Assembly: GCA_024244705.1 (NCBI GenBank)
Contig: JAAEOK010000077.1
Location: forward strand, 1 to 64,000
Direction: 5' to 3'
From: Alphaproteobacteria bacterium
Lineage (GTDB): Bacteria; Pseudomonadota; Alphaproteobacteria; JAAEOK01
Length of the DNA stretch: 64,000 nt
Part shown: positions 26,369-39,273 of the stretch, in pieces
How positions within the stretch are numbered: the stretch's first letter is position 1
Layout of the letters: each line of letters starts with the position of its first letter
Translations under genes and position numbers: made by a program
The notes under the pieces: generated by a model
Seen by the model: only the letters and a program-made list of their open reading frames with translations
What the model was told of the DNA's origin: nothing
Databases searched by the model: none

Positions 26369-27652
26369 ATGACGGCGGTTCAGGCCGAAACCCGAGACGA
26401 CATACGCGACATCATGCACCGATTGGGCGCTGCCGCCCGCGTCGCGGCACGCGCGTTGTCGAGTGCCGACGCCGCGGCCAAGTCGCAGGCGTTGCGTGCG
26501 GCGGCGACAGCCGTTCGCGGCGATCGCGAGGTCATACTGGCGGCCAATGCCAGGGACGTCTCCGCAGCCGTAGCGCGCGGTACGACCGCCGCCTTTCTCG
26601 ACCGCTTGAAGCTCGACCCGGACCGCATCGGGGCAATGGCGGACGGGCTGGAGGCGGTGGCCGACCTGCCCGACCCGGTCGGCCGGACGCTGGCCGAATG
26701 GCAGCGGCCCAACGGCCTCGTGATCAGTCGGGTCAGTGTGCCGTTGGGTGTCATCGGCATCATTTACGAATCGCGTCCGAACGTAACCGCCGACGCCGGC
26801 AGCCTGTGCCTCAAGTCCGGCAACGCGACCATTCTGCGCGGCGGTTCGGAGAGCTTTCATTCGTCAACCGCGATCGCCGCCTGCCTCCAGCACGGACTAC
26901 GGATAACCGGCCTGCCCGAGACGGCCATTCAAATGGTGCCGACGACCGACCGCGCCGCGGTTGGTGAAATGCTGACCATGCGTGGGGTTATCGACATCAT
27001 CGTGCCGCGCGGCGGTAAATCCCTGATCGAGCGTGTTGCGGCGGAAAGCCGTATTCCGATCATCGGCCATCTCGAAGGGCTGTGTCACGTCTATGTCCAT
27101 GCCGCGGCCGACCCGGAAATGGCCCGCGATATCGTCGTAAACGCCAAAATGCGCCGCACCGGCATCTGTGGCGCCGCCGAGACAATTATGGTCGACCGCG
27201 GTGCGGTGGATCGGCACCTGTCGCCGATCCTTAAAGCATTGTTCGAATCGGGGTGCGCGGTACGTGGCGACAACGAAGTGCAACAATGCGACCCGCGCGT
27301 CAGTCCGGCGTCGGAGGAAGATTGGTCGACCGAGTATCTCGATGCCATCGTCTCGATTCGCGTCGTCGACGACATCGATGGGGCGCTGGCCCATATCGAG
27401 CGCTATGGCTCCCATCACACCGATTCGATCGTCACCGAGGACGCCGATGCCGCGGCGCGCTTCTTGGCCGAGGTCGACAGCGCCATCGTCCTTCACAATG
27501 CCTCCACGCAATTCGCCGATGGCGGCGAGTTCGGCATGGGCGCCGAGATCGGGATCTCCACCGATCGTCTTCATGCGCGCGGCCCGGTTGGCGCCGAGCA
27601 ATTGACCAGCTTCAAATACGTCGTGCGTGGAACCGGCCATATTCGACCCTGA
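26369..27652 (+). CDS. proA: Gamma-glutamyl phosphate reductase
   Basis: This NADPH-dependent enzyme makes glutamate-5-semialdehyde, the second step to proline. The 427-residue protein is full length and carries the aldehyde-dehydrogenase-like features [31 protein letters not shown], the catalytic cysteine in [12 protein letters not shown], and [20 protein letters not shown] near the end. It is paired with proB upstream. The nadD start at 27627 lies inside its last codons. Confidence 0.96.
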   Translation: MTAVQAETRDDIRDIMHRLGAAARVAARALSSADAAAKSQALRAAATAVRGDREVILAANARDVSAAVARGTTAAFLDRLKLDPDRIGAMADGLEAVADLPDPVGRTLAEWQRPNGLVISRVSVPLGVIGIIYESRPNVTADAGSLCLKSGNATILRGGSESFHSSTAIAACLQHGLRITGLPETAIQMVPTTDRAAVGEMLTMRGVIDIIVPRGGKSLIERVAAESRIPIIGHLEGLCHVYVHAAADPEMARDIVVNAKMRRTGICGAAETIMVDRGAVDRHLSPILKALFESGCAVRGDNEVQQCDPRVSPASEEDWSTEYLDAIVSIRVVDDIDGALAHIERYGSHHTDSIVTEDADAAARFLAEVDSAIVLHNASTQFADGGEFGMGAEIGISTDRLHARGPVGAEQLTSFKYVVRGTGHIRP

Positions 27653-28298
27653 TTCCGGCGTGGATACGGTCTACGACTTGGCGGCGCGAACCGCGGACAG
27701 GAAGGTCGGGATTCTCGGCGGTTCGTTCAATCCGGCTCATCGCGGCCATCTCCATATCAGCCGCCTCGCATTGCATCGTCTCGATCTCGATCAGATCTGG
27801 TGGATGGTTTCGCCGCAGAATCCGCTGAAACCGCCGGATGCGACCGCGCCCATGGCGGTCCGCATGGCCGAGGCGTGGGCGGTTGCCGGAAGCGATCGAC
27901 GGATCGTCGTCACCGACATCGAAGCGCACCTCGGCACCCGATTCACCGCCGATACCCTAACCGTCATGCGTCTGCGCATGCCACGAATCCGCTTCGTCTG
28001 GCTGATGGGTGCCGACAATTTGATTCAACTGCCGGACTGGCACCATTGGGAAACCGTCATGGCAACCGTCCCGGTTGCGGTTTTGGCGCGCCCCACGTAT
28101 TCTTTGAGGGCGATGGTTGGCAAGGTGGCACAACGGTACGCGGATTATCGGTTGCGACCCGAAGCATCTCATTACTTAGCTGATCGGTTTCCGCCGGCAT
28201 GGACGTTCATTGCCGGGCCGATGCATGCCGCCTCCGCCACCGCAATACGCGCCGCACGGCGCGATGAGGACGATAACCAAAGGAGGAGACAGTCATAG
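27627..28298 (+). CDS. nadD: Nicotinate-nucleotide adenylyltransferase
   Basis: NadD adenylates nicotinate mononucleotide in NAD synthesis. The 223-residue protein shows [18 protein letters not shown] with the HxGH-type nucleotidyl-transfer motif, [29 protein letters not shown], and SATAIRAA as the second nucleotide-binding motif. The start used overlaps proA by 26 bp; a GTG at 27660 is an alternative that removes only poorly conserved residues. The stop codon TAG overlaps the likely rsfS start. Confidence 0.93.
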   Translation: MEPAIFDPDSGVDTVYDLAARTADRKVGILGGSFNPAHRGHLHISRLALHRLDLDQIWWMVSPQNPLKPPDATAPMAVRMAEAWAVAGSDRRIVVTDIEAHLGTRFTADTLTVMRLRMPRIRFVWLMGADNLIQLPDWHHWETVMATVPVAVLARPTYSLRAMVGKVAQRYADYRLRPEASHYLADRFPPAWTFIAGPMHAASATAIRAARRDEDDNQRRRQS

Positions 28299-28678
28299 TC
28301 CATATCGACAAGTCCGCGTCGGATGACGATATGCTTCTCGACGTGGTCACAAAGTCGCTCGATGAAGACAAGGCAGAGGACATTGTCGTCATCGACCTCG
28401 AAGGCAAGACCAACTATGCCGATCACATGATCATCGCCAGCGGGCGTTCACGGCGCCATGTCGGCGCAATAGCCGAGCATCTCATCGAGAAATTGAAACA
28501 CGAAGCGCGACGCCTGGTCTCCACCGAGGGCAGGCAACAAGGCGACTGGGTGCTGGTCGATGCTGGGGATGTCGTCGTGCATATCTTCCGGCCCGAGGTG
28601 CGTGCCTTCTACAACCTCGAAAAAATGTGGGGCATGGCCCTACCGGAGCCGGAGCGGGTGACCGAAGCGATGGCCTAG
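28295..28678 (+). CDS. rsfS: Ribosomal silencing factor RsfS, possible AUA start
   Basis: RsfS binds L14 and blocks subunit joining in slow growth. The body is typical: KSLDEDKAEDIVVIDLEGKT, DHMIIASGRSRRHV, GDWVLVDAGDVVVHIF, FYNLEKMWG. The first ATG (28331, 115 residues) has no ribosome site. A strong AGGAGG at 28281-28286 instead stands 8 bases before an in-frame ATA at 28295, which would overlap the nadD stop as ATAG and give 127 residues. No ATG, GTG or TTG lies in frame between. I therefore suggest an AUA start, at moderate confidence; the gene itself is certain. Confidence 0.9.
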   Translation: MVHIDKSASDDDMLLDVVTKSLDEDKAEDIVVIDLEGKTNYADHMIIASGRSRRHVGAIAEHLIEKLKHEARRLVSTEGRQQGDWVLVDAGDVVVHIFRPEVRAFYNLEKMWGMALPEPERVTEAMA

Positions 28679-28712
28679 CACCATTCTTCCGTCGTCCCGA
28701 GGCTAATCCCGA

Positions 28713-29171
28713 ATGCGGATCCTGATCACAGCGGTCGGGCGCTTGCGCTCAGGCCCGGAAAAGACACTCTACGAACACTATATCGGCCGCTTGACCTGGA
28801 CCGTGACTGCGCGCGAGGTCGAGGATCGGCGCGGCGGCACAAGCAAGGCGCGGCGCCAAAGAGAATGCGGCCTCTTGCTTGCCGCGCTGCCCGAGGCGGC
28901 AATTACCGTGGCCCTCGATGAAACCGGCCAGGCTCTGACCAGCAGCGCTTTCGCGCAGCGGATCGGTCAGTGGCGGGATAACGGACAACGCGACATCGCC
29001 TTCGCCGTCGGCGGAGCCGATGGGCTCGACGATCGGATTCGCCGCCGCGCCGATCTCGTGCTGTCCTTCGGCAAGGCGACGTGGCCCCATCTCCTGGTTC
29101 GCGCCCTGCTCGCCGAGCAGCTCTATCGCGCCCAGCAAATCCTCGCCAACCATCCCTATCACCGCGATTGA
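28713..29171 (+). CDS. rlmH: 23S rRNA (pseudouridine1915-N3)-methyltransferase
   Basis: The 152-residue SPOUT-class methyltransferase modifies pseudouridine 1915 in helix 69 of 23S rRNA. It begins MRILITAVGRLRSGPEK and has the knot segments VALDETGQALTSSAFAQRI, DIAFAVGGADGLDD and, at the C-terminus, LVRALLAEQLYRAQQILANHPYHRD, with the conserved YH near the end. It follows rsfS by 34 bp, the usual order. Confidence 0.96.
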   Translation: MRILITAVGRLRSGPEKTLYEHYIGRLTWTVTAREVEDRRGGTSKARRQRECGLLLAALPEAAITVALDETGQALTSSAFAQRIGQWRDNGQRDIAFAVGGADGLDDRIRRRADLVLSFGKATWPHLLVRALLAEQLYRAQQILANHPYHRD

Positions 29172-29249
29172 ATAGGCTTCCGAGGCGCTTGGAAATCGGT
29201 TCCGCATGGGGTACCGCCGGTTGGTAAAACGGCCTATATAACGGGCACG

Positions 29250-30824
29250 ATGAACACTGCCAGTCCACAATGGCCCGCCGTTCTGTGTGTCCTTGACGGT
29301 TGGGGCGAAAGATCGGCGACCGCCGACAACGCGATCGCGCTCGCCCGCACGCCGGTCTGGGACCGGTTTGTGGCGTCTTGCCCCCATTCCCAGCTCGATG
29401 CGTCGGCCGAGCAGGTCGGTTTGCCGACCGGCCAAATGGGCAATTCCGAAGTCGGCCATATGAATCTGGGAGCGGGGCGCGTCGTGCTTCAGGATCTGCC
29501 GAGGATCGACGTCGCCATCGCCGATGGCAGCCTCGCCCGAAATACGGTCCTGGCAACGTTCGCCGAGCGGATGAAGCGATGCGCCGGAACGGTTCACCTG
29601 ATCGGCCTGATGTCGCCGGGCGGCGTTCACTCGCACCAGGGCCATATTACCGAACTGGCGCGGATTCTTTGCGATGCCGAAATCCCGGTCCGCGTCCATG
29701 CGATTCTCGATGGCCGCGATACCCCGCCGCGCAGCGCGGCTGAATTTTTGCGCCGGTTCATCGACGATACTTCGGACCTCGATGGTCTTAGGATCGCCAC
29801 AATTTGTGGCCGTTACTACGCCATGGATCGGGATAGTCGTTGGGACCGAGTGGCACCGGCCTATGAGGCCATCGTTGCGGGCGCCGGCGCCCATGCCGAC
29901 GACCCCATTGCGGCGATCGCGGCGGCCTACGATGCCGGCCGTGGAGATGAATTCGTCGAACCGACGGTGATCGGCGATTACGCCGGGTGCGACGACGGCG
30001 ACGGTATCGTCATGGCGAATTTCAGGGCCGATCGGGTTCGCCAACTCCTGACCGCACTCCTCGATCCGAATTTCGACGCCTTCCCGCGGGCGCAGGTGAC
30101 GGCTTTCTCCAACGCTGTCGGCATGGTCGGATATTCGGAGGCGCTCAACCGGTTCCTCGGTGCGGTGTTCCCCGCCCAGCAACCTGTCGACACGCTGGGG
30201 CAGATCGTCGCCGACAACGGCCGCACCCAGCTGCGCATTGCCGAAACCGAAAAATACGCCCACGTAACCTTCTTCTTCAATGGTGGCCGCGAGACACCGT
30301 TCGACGGCGAGCAGCGCATCCTGGTGCCGTCGCCGAAGGTCGCGACGTACGATCTTCAGCCGGAAATGTCGGCACCGGAAGTCACCGACCGGTTGATCGA
30401 CGCGATCGACAGCGGTCAATTCGATTTTATCGTCGTCAACTACGCCAATACAGATATGGTCGGGCACACCGGCAATCTCGACGCCGCGATCCTTGCGGTG
30501 GAGACGGTCGATGGCTGCCTTGGACGGGTTGACGCGGCAATCGCAAGAGCGGGCGGCGTCCTGCTCATCACGGCTGACCATGGCAACGCGGAAATGATGC
30601 GCGATGACGCCGGCAACCAGCCCCATACCGCCCACTCCCGGAACCCGGTCCCGTGCATCTTGGTCAACGGGCCCGCGGATGTGGTCAATCTCGAATCGGG
30701 CTGTTTGGCCGATGTTGCGCCGACCGTCCTCGCGCTGATGGCGATCGGCCAGCCGGCCGCGATGTCGGGCCGTTCGCTGCTGGTCACCAGCGGCTCCCGC
30801 AATTTGGCCGAAGCCGCCGCCTAA
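29250..30824 (+). CDS. gpmI: 2,3-bisphosphoglycerate-independent phosphoglycerate mutase
   Basis: GpmI interconverts 3- and 2-phosphoglycerate in glycolysis using two Mn ions and a phosphoserine. The 524-residue protein has the metal aspartate in CVLDGWGERS, the nucleophilic serine in QMGNSEVGHMNLGAGR, RDTPPRSA, and the C-terminal metal cluster NTDMVGHTG, ADHGNAEMM and HTAHSRNPVP. Length is slightly above average through a C-terminal extension. The 78-bp gap before it suggests a separate promoter. Confidence 0.96.
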   Translation: MNTASPQWPAVLCVLDGWGERSATADNAIALARTPVWDRFVASCPHSQLDASAEQVGLPTGQMGNSEVGHMNLGAGRVVLQDLPRIDVAIADGSLARNTVLATFAERMKRCAGTVHLIGLMSPGGVHSHQGHITELARILCDAEIPVRVHAILDGRDTPPRSAAEFLRRFIDDTSDLDGLRIATICGRYYAMDRDSRWDRVAPAYEAIVAGAGAHADDPIAAIAAAYDAGRGDEFVEPTVIGDYAGCDDGDGIVMANFRADRVRQLLTALLDPNFDAFPRAQVTAFSNAVGMVGYSEALNRFLGAVFPAQQPVDTLGQIVADNGRTQLRIAETEKYAHVTFFFNGGRETPFDGEQRILVPSPKVATYDLQPEMSAPEVTDRLIDAIDSGQFDFIVVNYANTDMVGHTGNLDAAILAVETVDGCLGRVDAAIARAGGVLLITADHGNAEMMRDDAGNQPHTAHSRNPVPCILVNGPADVVNLESGCLADVAPTVLALMAIGQPAAMSGRSLLVTSGSRNLAEAAA

Positions 30825-30837
30825 TGATCGAATCGCC

Positions 30838-31995
30838 ATGAAACCGCTCCTTGCCGTCCTAATGATCATGTTCGTCGCCGGTGGCGCCGCCGCCGACGAA
30901 CGGTCATCCTTGCGCGAGGTCGAGGGCGACATCGTCGCCGGCCGTGGACAGGCGGCCGAACTGAAGGCGGAGACCGACAAGATCGAGGCCCGGATAACCG
31001 CGCTGCGGGCGCAATCGGTCGCCATGGCGCAACGGGTTCAGGAGGCGGAACAGGCCCTCGATGATATCGAAGCCAGGCAGGCCATATTGATCGACCAGGA
31101 AAGCCAGCTTTCGGAGCGGCTCGCCGCACGCCACGCCCAGGTCAGCGAGGCGCTGATGGCGTTGCAGCGTCTCGGCCTGCATCCTCCCGATTCGCTGGTT
31201 GCCGTTCGCCTGTCGCCGACCGAAACGCTGCGAAGCGGCCTACTGTTGCGGGCGATCGTGCCGGTTCTGCAGACGCAAGCCGGTGAGCTCGCGGCGCAGC
31301 TTGCCGAGCTTAATCTCGTCCGCGCCGAGATCGCCGAAACCCGGGAGAGCCACCGCGATCGGTTGGCCACGCAGGAGGCGGAACGACTGGGAATCGAGCG
31401 GCTGCTGACGGAAATCGGCACGCTTCGCGCCGCCACACTGGGGCGGGCCAGGAAACTCGCCGAGCGCAACGCGGCGCTGGCGAAAAAGGCAAAGGATCTG
31501 AGCGCTTTCCTCCGCGAGCTCGACGCGGCGGCGCCGGAGACCCCTTCGCTCAAGCCGGCCCGTGCTCCGGCGCCCGCTATCCGCAGCTTTGCCGGCGCGC
31601 GCGGCCGCATCGATCTGCCGGTTCACGGCCGGATAATTCAGCACTATGGCGCGGAAATTCCCTATGACAGAACCAGTCGGGGAATCAGGATCGAAACCCG
31701 CGCCGGGGCCCAGGTGGTCGCACCGTTCGATGGCGAAATCGTCTATGCCGGACCGTTTCGCGACTATGGGCTCATCTTGATCATTGAACACAGCGACGGA
31801 TATCATAGTCTTTTGGCAGGATTCGACCGTATCGTCGGCGGAGTCGGACAATGGGTGCTCGCCGGAGAGCCGGTGGGAACCATGGGCCGTTCCGACAATG
31901 AAAAGCCGAATCTTTATGTTGAACTTCGCCGGGACGGGCAACCGATCAACCCCTCGCCCTGGCTAATCGTGCTCAAGCGCAAGGAAAACGGATGA
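30838..31995 (+). CDS. EnvC-like murein hydrolase activator
   Basis: The 385-residue protein has a signal peptide (MKPLLAVLMIMFVAGGAAAD), a long coiled coil (about residues 25-240) and a C-terminal LytM/M23 domain (GRIIQHYGAEIPYDRTSRG, APFDGEIVYAG, LIIEHSDGYHSLLAGFDR). The first zinc motif HxxxD of active M23 peptidases is missing, as in EnvC, so it should activate periplasmic amidases at the division septum instead of cutting peptidoglycan itself. The stop overlaps the ctpA start. This trio with ctpA and rppH is common in alphaproteobacteria. Confidence 0.9.
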   Translation: MKPLLAVLMIMFVAGGAAADERSSLREVEGDIVAGRGQAAELKAETDKIEARITALRAQSVAMAQRVQEAEQALDDIEARQAILIDQESQLSERLAARHAQVSEALMALQRLGLHPPDSLVAVRLSPTETLRSGLLLRAIVPVLQTQAGELAAQLAELNLVRAEIAETRESHRDRLATQEAERLGIERLLTEIGTLRAATLGRARKLAERNAALAKKAKDLSAFLRELDAAAPETPSLKPARAPAPAIRSFAGARGRIDLPVHGRIIQHYGAEIPYDRTSRGIRIETRAGAQVVAPFDGEIVYAGPFRDYGLILIIEHSDGYHSLLAGFDRIVGGVGQWVLAGEPVGTMGRSDNEKPNLYVELRRDGQPINPSPWLIVLKRKENG

Positions 31996-33374
31996 TGCGT
32001 CACAAGTGGATCGCGGCGACAAGCGCCGTATGGATTGCCTTAATCGTCGTATTTCACGTCGCCGCCAGCGACGCCCAGGAAGACGGCGCCGACACCTATC
32101 GCCAGCTCAACCTGTTCGGCGACGTGTTCGAGCGGGTGCGCTCCGACTATGTCGAGGAAGTCACCGACGAGGAGCTGGTGAAGTCGGCCATCAATGGCAT
32201 GCTGCAATCGCTGGACCCTCATTCGAGCTATATGGACGCAAAGAATTTCGAGGAAATGCAAGTCCAGACCAAGGGCGAGTTCGGTGGCCTCGGGATCGAG
32301 GTCACGCTCGACAGTGGATTCGTCAAGGTCGTCTCGCCGCTCGATGACACGCCGGCGGCCCAGGCCGGGGTCCAGCCCGGTGATTTCATAACCCACTTGG
32401 AAGGCGAATCGGTTCTCGGCCTCAGCTTGAGCGAGGCGGTCGAGAAAATGCGCGGCCCGGTCGGAACCGACCTTACGGTCACGATCCGCCGCGAGGGCGA
32501 GGAGCCCTTCGATCTGACGATAACGCGGGCGGTGATCACTATCGAATCGGTGCGCAGCCGCGCCGAGGGCAATGTCGGATATATCCGGATTACCGCCTTC
32601 AACGAGCACGCCGACGACGGCCTCAGCGAGGCGCTGGAAGAATTGGACGAAGAACTCGGCGAGGATATAGCGGGTATCGTTCTGGATCTGCGCAACAACC
32701 CGGGCGGATTGCTCGATCAGGCGATCGAGGTTTCCGACGCTTTTATCGACAAGGGAGAAATCGTCTCGACCCGCGGCCGGCTAAGCGAAGATATTCAGCG
32801 CTACAACGCGGATGAAGGAGATCTGGCGCACGGCCTGCCGATGGTCGTCCTGATCAACGGGGGCTCGGCATCGGCGTCGGAGATCGTGGCCGGCGCCCTC
32901 CAGGACCATGGCCGCGCGATCGTTCTCGGCACGCGTTCCTTCGGCAAGGGCTCGGTTCAGACCATCGTGCCGCTCGGCTCCCACGGTGCCATGCGCCTGA
33001 CCACGGCGCGTTATTACACACCCTCGGGAACGTCGATCCAGGCGACCGGCATCGTCCCCGACATCACCATCGAGCGCGCGCGTATCGAGCGCGTCGATAC
33101 GGCGGCGACGCGGCGCGAGGAGGATTTGCGCGGGCGCCTTGAAAACCCCGGCGCAAATGGCGAAGGCGTGGAACACGATGACGAGGCGGCCAAGGACGAA
33201 ACCGGGGAAACCGGGGACGACGCGGACGCGGGTGCGAGCGAAGACGCCGACGATGGCAGCGACAAAGCGGCCGAGACCGACGACGACGACGCTTTCATCG
33301 AAGACTACCAGCTCTCCCGCGCGATCGACCTGATCAGGGGCCTCCAACTGTTCCGTGCGGCCAATGTTCAGTAG
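31992..33374 (+). CDS. ctpA: Carboxy-terminal processing protease (S41)
   Basis: The 460-residue periplasmic protease has an N-terminal signal/anchor (about residues 1-30), a PDZ domain (FGGLGIEVTLDSGFVKVVSP, AGVQPGDFI) and the S41 core with the catalytic serine in NGGSASASEIVAGAL and lysine in SFGKGSVQT. A 60-residue Asp/Glu-rich stretch (about 375-440) near the C-terminus is outside the usual domain set and looks disordered. ATG pairs at 31992 and 31995 are both possible starts. It overlaps the envC-like gene by 4 bp. Confidence 0.95.
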   Translation: MMRHKWIAATSAVWIALIVVFHVAASDAQEDGADTYRQLNLFGDVFERVRSDYVEEVTDEELVKSAINGMLQSLDPHSSYMDAKNFEEMQVQTKGEFGGLGIEVTLDSGFVKVVSPLDDTPAAQAGVQPGDFITHLEGESVLGLSLSEAVEKMRGPVGTDLTVTIRREGEEPFDLTITRAVITIESVRSRAEGNVGYIRITAFNEHADDGLSEALEELDEELGEDIAGIVLDLRNNPGGLLDQAIEVSDAFIDKGEIVSTRGRLSEDIQRYNADEGDLAHGLPMVVLINGGSASASEIVAGALQDHGRAIVLGTRSFGKGSVQTIVPLGSHGAMRLTTARYYTPSGTSIQATGIVPDITIERARIERVDTAATRREEDLRGRLENPGANGEGVEHDDEAAKDETGETGDDADAGASEDADDGSDKAAETDDDDAFIEDYQLSRAIDLIRGLQLFRAANVQ

Positions 33375-33421
33375 GTGGGCGATCCGAGCCATCGATTGAC
33401 GCCGGCCGCCGCGACCGCGCA

Positions 33422-33925
33422 ATGACGCCGAACAAGGATTCACTACCCTATCGGTCGTGCGTCGGAATCATGCTGGTCAATGATACGGGGCACGTGTTGG
33501 TCGCCCAACGTCGCGACCTGCCGGGCGATTCCTGGCAAATGCCTCAAGGCGGCATCGACGACGGCGAGACGCCGGCGCAGGCGGCGCTTCGCGAGTTGCG
33601 GGAAGAGATTGGAACGGTCAAGGCCGAGATTCTCGCCGAAACCACCGAATGGTACGCCTATGACCTCCCCGATGACTTGATCGGCAAGGCGTGGGGGGGC
33701 CGCTACCGCGGACAGGAGCAGAAGTGGGTCCTGGCGAAATTCAAAGGCTCCGACGCCGACATCCAAATCGAAACCGAGCACCCCGAATTCGTGGCCTGGA
33801 AATGGGCGCCGTTGGAGCAGCTAACGACGCTGATCGTCCCTTTCAAACGTAAGGTCTACCGCCAAGTGGTCGCGGAGTTCCAACCGATCGTCAACGAGTG
33901 CCGCGGTGCCGTAGGCGGGAAATGA
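33422..33925 (+). CDS. rppH: RNA pyrophosphohydrolase RppH
   Basis: RppH removes pyrophosphate from 5' ends of mRNA and starts decay. The 167-residue protein begins with LPYRSCVGIMLVNDTGHVL, has the Nudix box GGIDDGETPAQAALRELREE followed by IG, and ends with the RppH-type FVAWKWAPLEQLTTLIVPFK and YRQVVAEF. Length is normal. It ends the plus-strand housekeeping block; the next gene converges on it. Confidence 0.96.
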   Translation: MTPNKDSLPYRSCVGIMLVNDTGHVLVAQRRDLPGDSWQMPQGGIDDGETPAQAALRELREEIGTVKAEILAETTEWYAYDLPDDLIGKAWGGRYRGQEQKWVLAKFKGSDADIQIETEHPEFVAWKWAPLEQLTTLIVPFKRKVYRQVVAEFQPIVNECRGAVGGK

Positions 33926-33964
33926 ATTGGATCGGCGCCAATTGGCCGCCGGTACGCCAGGCGA

Positions 33965-34783
33965 TCAGGCGTCGGCCCGTTCGAGCCGCGCGACGCGGGC
34001 GCTCACAATGCGATAGCTGAGCCCGGCCAGGGCCTGCGCCACCGGTTCCCGGCGCCGGATGCCGGCGGCCTTGAAGCTCATCGACACCATCCGCTCCAAG
34101 TGCTGCTTGCGATAGACGCGATAGACGCGGCGAGCGTGGGCGCGGGTATAGCGCCGCCGCTCATAGGGCTCGTCGGGGCCGGCGTTGGCGGCGTAGTAGG
34201 CGTAGGCCAGTTCGTCGTCCTCGGATTCGTTGATCCGCCCCAGAACGACCATAAGGCGGCGCAGACGTCCGATACGGTCGCGTTCGAGGTACCGGTTCAT
34301 GTGGGTGTAGAACAGCTTGTAATGACGGAACTCGTCGCCGGCGATGTTCTTGCAGAGCTGGTTCAGCACCGGCTCTTCGGCGGCCTCGGCCAGCGCCGTG
34401 TAGTAGGAGCTGGTGCCGGTCTCGACAATGCAACGAGCGACCAATTCGCCGGCGCGCGTGCCGCGGACCGACGCCGTCGCGTCGAGCGGCAGCCGATAGC
34501 CATCGGTGAATCGCCTGAATCTGGCTTCGAAATCGAAATCCGGATCGGCCAATTCGGCCCAGCGTCCAAGCGCGCGCCCGTGCTGCACCTCTTCCTCGGC
34601 CCAGGCAATGACTGCTTGTTTGAAATCCGCGTCGTCGTGGAAGACGTTGCAGAGGTAGGTTGCGTAATCGCCGCCGTTGTACTCGACCAAGCTCGCGGCC
34701 TTGACGACCTTCAACAGGTCGGAGTCGACCTTAGACGCATCGAACCGCTCCCAATCGATGTCCTCCAAGGTCCAATACTTCAT
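33965..34783 (-). CDS. Ferritin-like diiron protein
   Basis: The 272-residue helical protein shows a full diiron ligand pattern: E34, E65xxH68 (AEEEVQHG), E121 (VETGTSSYY) and E151xxH154 (GDEFRHYKLF). This fits the ferritin-like superfamily, which includes oxygenases, desaturases and rubrerythrins; I cannot assign a reaction. It lacks a signal peptide. The C-terminal 60 residues are Arg-rich. It stands alone between the convergent rppH and the F1-ATPase operon, and is probably expressed from its own promoter. Confidence 0.75.
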   Translation of the reverse strand: MKYWTLEDIDWERFDASKVDSDLLKVVKAASLVEYNGGDYATYLCNVFHDDADFKQAVIAWAEEEVQHGRALGRWAELADPDFDFEARFRRFTDGYRLPLDATASVRGTRAGELVARCIVETGTSSYYTALAEAAEEPVLNQLCKNIAGDEFRHYKLFYTHMNRYLERDRIGRLRRLMVVLGRINESEDDELAYAYYAANAGPDEPYERRRYTRAHARRVYRVYRKQHLERMVSMSFKAAGIRRREPVAQALAGLSYRIVSARVARLERADA

Positions 34784-34928
34784 GCCCTACCTGCCCCTTT
34801 TGCTCGTTTGGCGACCGGCTTAACCCACACTGTCAACAGGACCAGCGCACGCGCCGAAAGGACCCCTACCCTAGGTAACAATTAAAATGCGATTCGCGAG
34901 CTATTTCCACGGCTCTAGGCGCTCACAA

Positions 34929-35336
34929 CTAGCGGCTTTGGGCGGCCGCAATCTTTGCTTCGCCAATGGCGATCCGGCGCTCTACGGCGCGGGTTTCGGC
35001 CTCCTCGGTGGCATCCTTGAGGTCGTCCCGGGCGTGGCTGAGGTCCTCTTCCACCGGCGCAATCTCGATGTCCTCGATCGCCACCGCCTCCTCGGCCAAA
35101 ACCGTGCACCGCTCCGGCGTCACCTCGGCAAAGCCGCCGGCGACGAAAATCCGTTGGACCACGTCGTTGCCCTGATAGACATTGATGATCCCGGGCCGTA
35201 TCGAGGACACCAAGGGGGCATGTTCCGGCAGTACGCCGAAATCGCCTTCGGCGCCGGGAATGACCACCATATCGACCTCCTCCGACATGAGGAGCCGGGC
35301 CGGCGACACGAGTTCGAAGGATACCTTGTCGGCCAC
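34929..35336 (-). CDS. atpC: F1F0 ATP synthase subunit epsilon
   Basis: The 135-residue epsilon subunit starts at a GTG at 35336 (VADKVSFELVSPARLLMSEE), with GGAGG 5 bases upstream; the open frame above it is a shadow of atpD. Conserved parts are VVIPGAEGDFGVLPEHAPLV, IFVAGGFAEVTPERCTVLAEEA and a C-terminal helical hairpin. It forms the central stalk with gamma and inhibits hydrolysis. It lies 11 bp after atpD and ends the operon. Confidence 0.93.
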   Translation of the reverse strand: MADKVSFELVSPARLLMSEEVDMVVIPGAEGDFGVLPEHAPLVSSIRPGIINVYQGNDVVQRIFVAGGFAEVTPERCTVLAEEAVAIEDIEIAPVEEDLSHARDDLKDATEEAETRAVERRIAIGEAKIAAAQSR

Positions 35337-35347
35337 ATTCGCCTCCG

Positions 35348-36781
<1,434 letters not shown>

Positions 36782-36819
36782 CTAACCGGAAATCGGCCTT
36801 CCGTTTCCAAGTGGTTTGT

Positions 36820-37707
36820 CTAGATCGCCTCGGCGCCAGAGATGATCTCGATTAGCTCCTTCGTGATCTGAGCCTGCCGCGTGCGATTGTATTGCAGTGT
36901 CAGCCGGTCGATCATGTCACCGGCGTTGCGCGTCGCATTGTCCATCGCCGTCATGCGGGCGCCTTGCTCGCTGGCGTTGTTCTCGAGCAGGGCGCGGAAG
37001 ATCTGCGTCGAAAGATTGTGCGGCAGCAGTTCAACGAGTATTTCTTCTTCTTCGGGCTCGTATTCATAGATCGCCTGCGGCCCTGCGGCCGCCGCGTCCT
37101 CTTCGGCCTCAGGAGCCGGGAACGGGATCAGCTGTTGGTCGGTCACGAACTGACTGATCGCCGACTTAAAGCGGTTGTAGAAGATGCTGCACACATCGAT
37201 CTCGCCGGCTTCGAACAACGTCTGGATGCGCCCGAAAATATTGAGCGCGTCGTCGAAGGTCAGTCGCGGGCGTCCGATATCGGAGATCGCTTCGACGATC
37301 AGGCCACCGTATTCGCGGCGCAGGATGTCGCGGCCCTTGCGGCCGACGCAGAACAGCTTGACTGTCTTGCCGTCGATCTCGAGCTGCCGGATCTTCTGCC
37401 GCACCCCGCGGACGATGGACGAGTTGAAGCCGCCGCACAGACCGCGGTCGGAGGTCGCAACAATAATCAGGTGAACATCTTCCTTGCCGGTGCCGATCAA
37501 CAGCGGCGGCGCTTCCGGCTTGTCTTTGGCGCTGGCCGCCAACGAGCTCAGAACGGTTTCCATGCGCTCAGCATAGGGCCGCGCCGCCTCGGCGTGCTCC
37601 TGGGCCCGGCGCAGCTTCGCGCCGGCGACCATTTTCATGGCCGACGTGATCTTGCGCGTCGAAGTGACGCTATTGATCCGAATACGGAGGTCTTTGAGGC
37701 TGGCCAT
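36820..37707 (-). CDS. atpG: F1F0 ATP synthase subunit gamma
   Basis: The 295-residue rotor shaft begins [20 protein letters not shown] and ends with the conserved [20 protein letters not shown] and [19 protein letters not shown] helices. [12 protein letters not shown] lies in the Rossmann-like domain. The middle carries an acidic insert ([20 protein letters not shown]) of the type common in alphaproteobacteria. It lies between atpA and atpD. Confidence 0.97.
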   Translation of the reverse strand: MASLKDLRIRINSVTSTRKITSAMKMVAGAKLRRAQEHAEAARPYAERMETVLSSLAASAKDKPEAPPLLIGTGKEDVHLIIVATSDRGLCGGFNSSIVRGVRQKIRQLEIDGKTVKLFCVGRKGRDILRREYGGLIVEAISDIGRPRLTFDDALNIFGRIQTLFEAGEIDVCSIFYNRFKSAISQFVTDQQLIPFPAPEAEEDAAAAGPQAIYEYEPEEEEILVELLPHNLSTQIFRALLENNASEQGARMTAMDNATRNAGDMIDRLTLQYNRTRQAQITKELIEIISGAEAI

Positions 37708-37743
37708 GGGCGCTGCTACCGGCTTTTCGAAACGATCGCGGGT

Positions 37744-39272
<1,529 letters not shown>

Positions 39273-39273
<1 letters not shown>

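Noticed and set aside
28749-31025. A 758-codon minus-strand open frame opposite rlmH-gpmI
   Set aside because: It shadows two well-conserved plus-strand genes and shows no domain.
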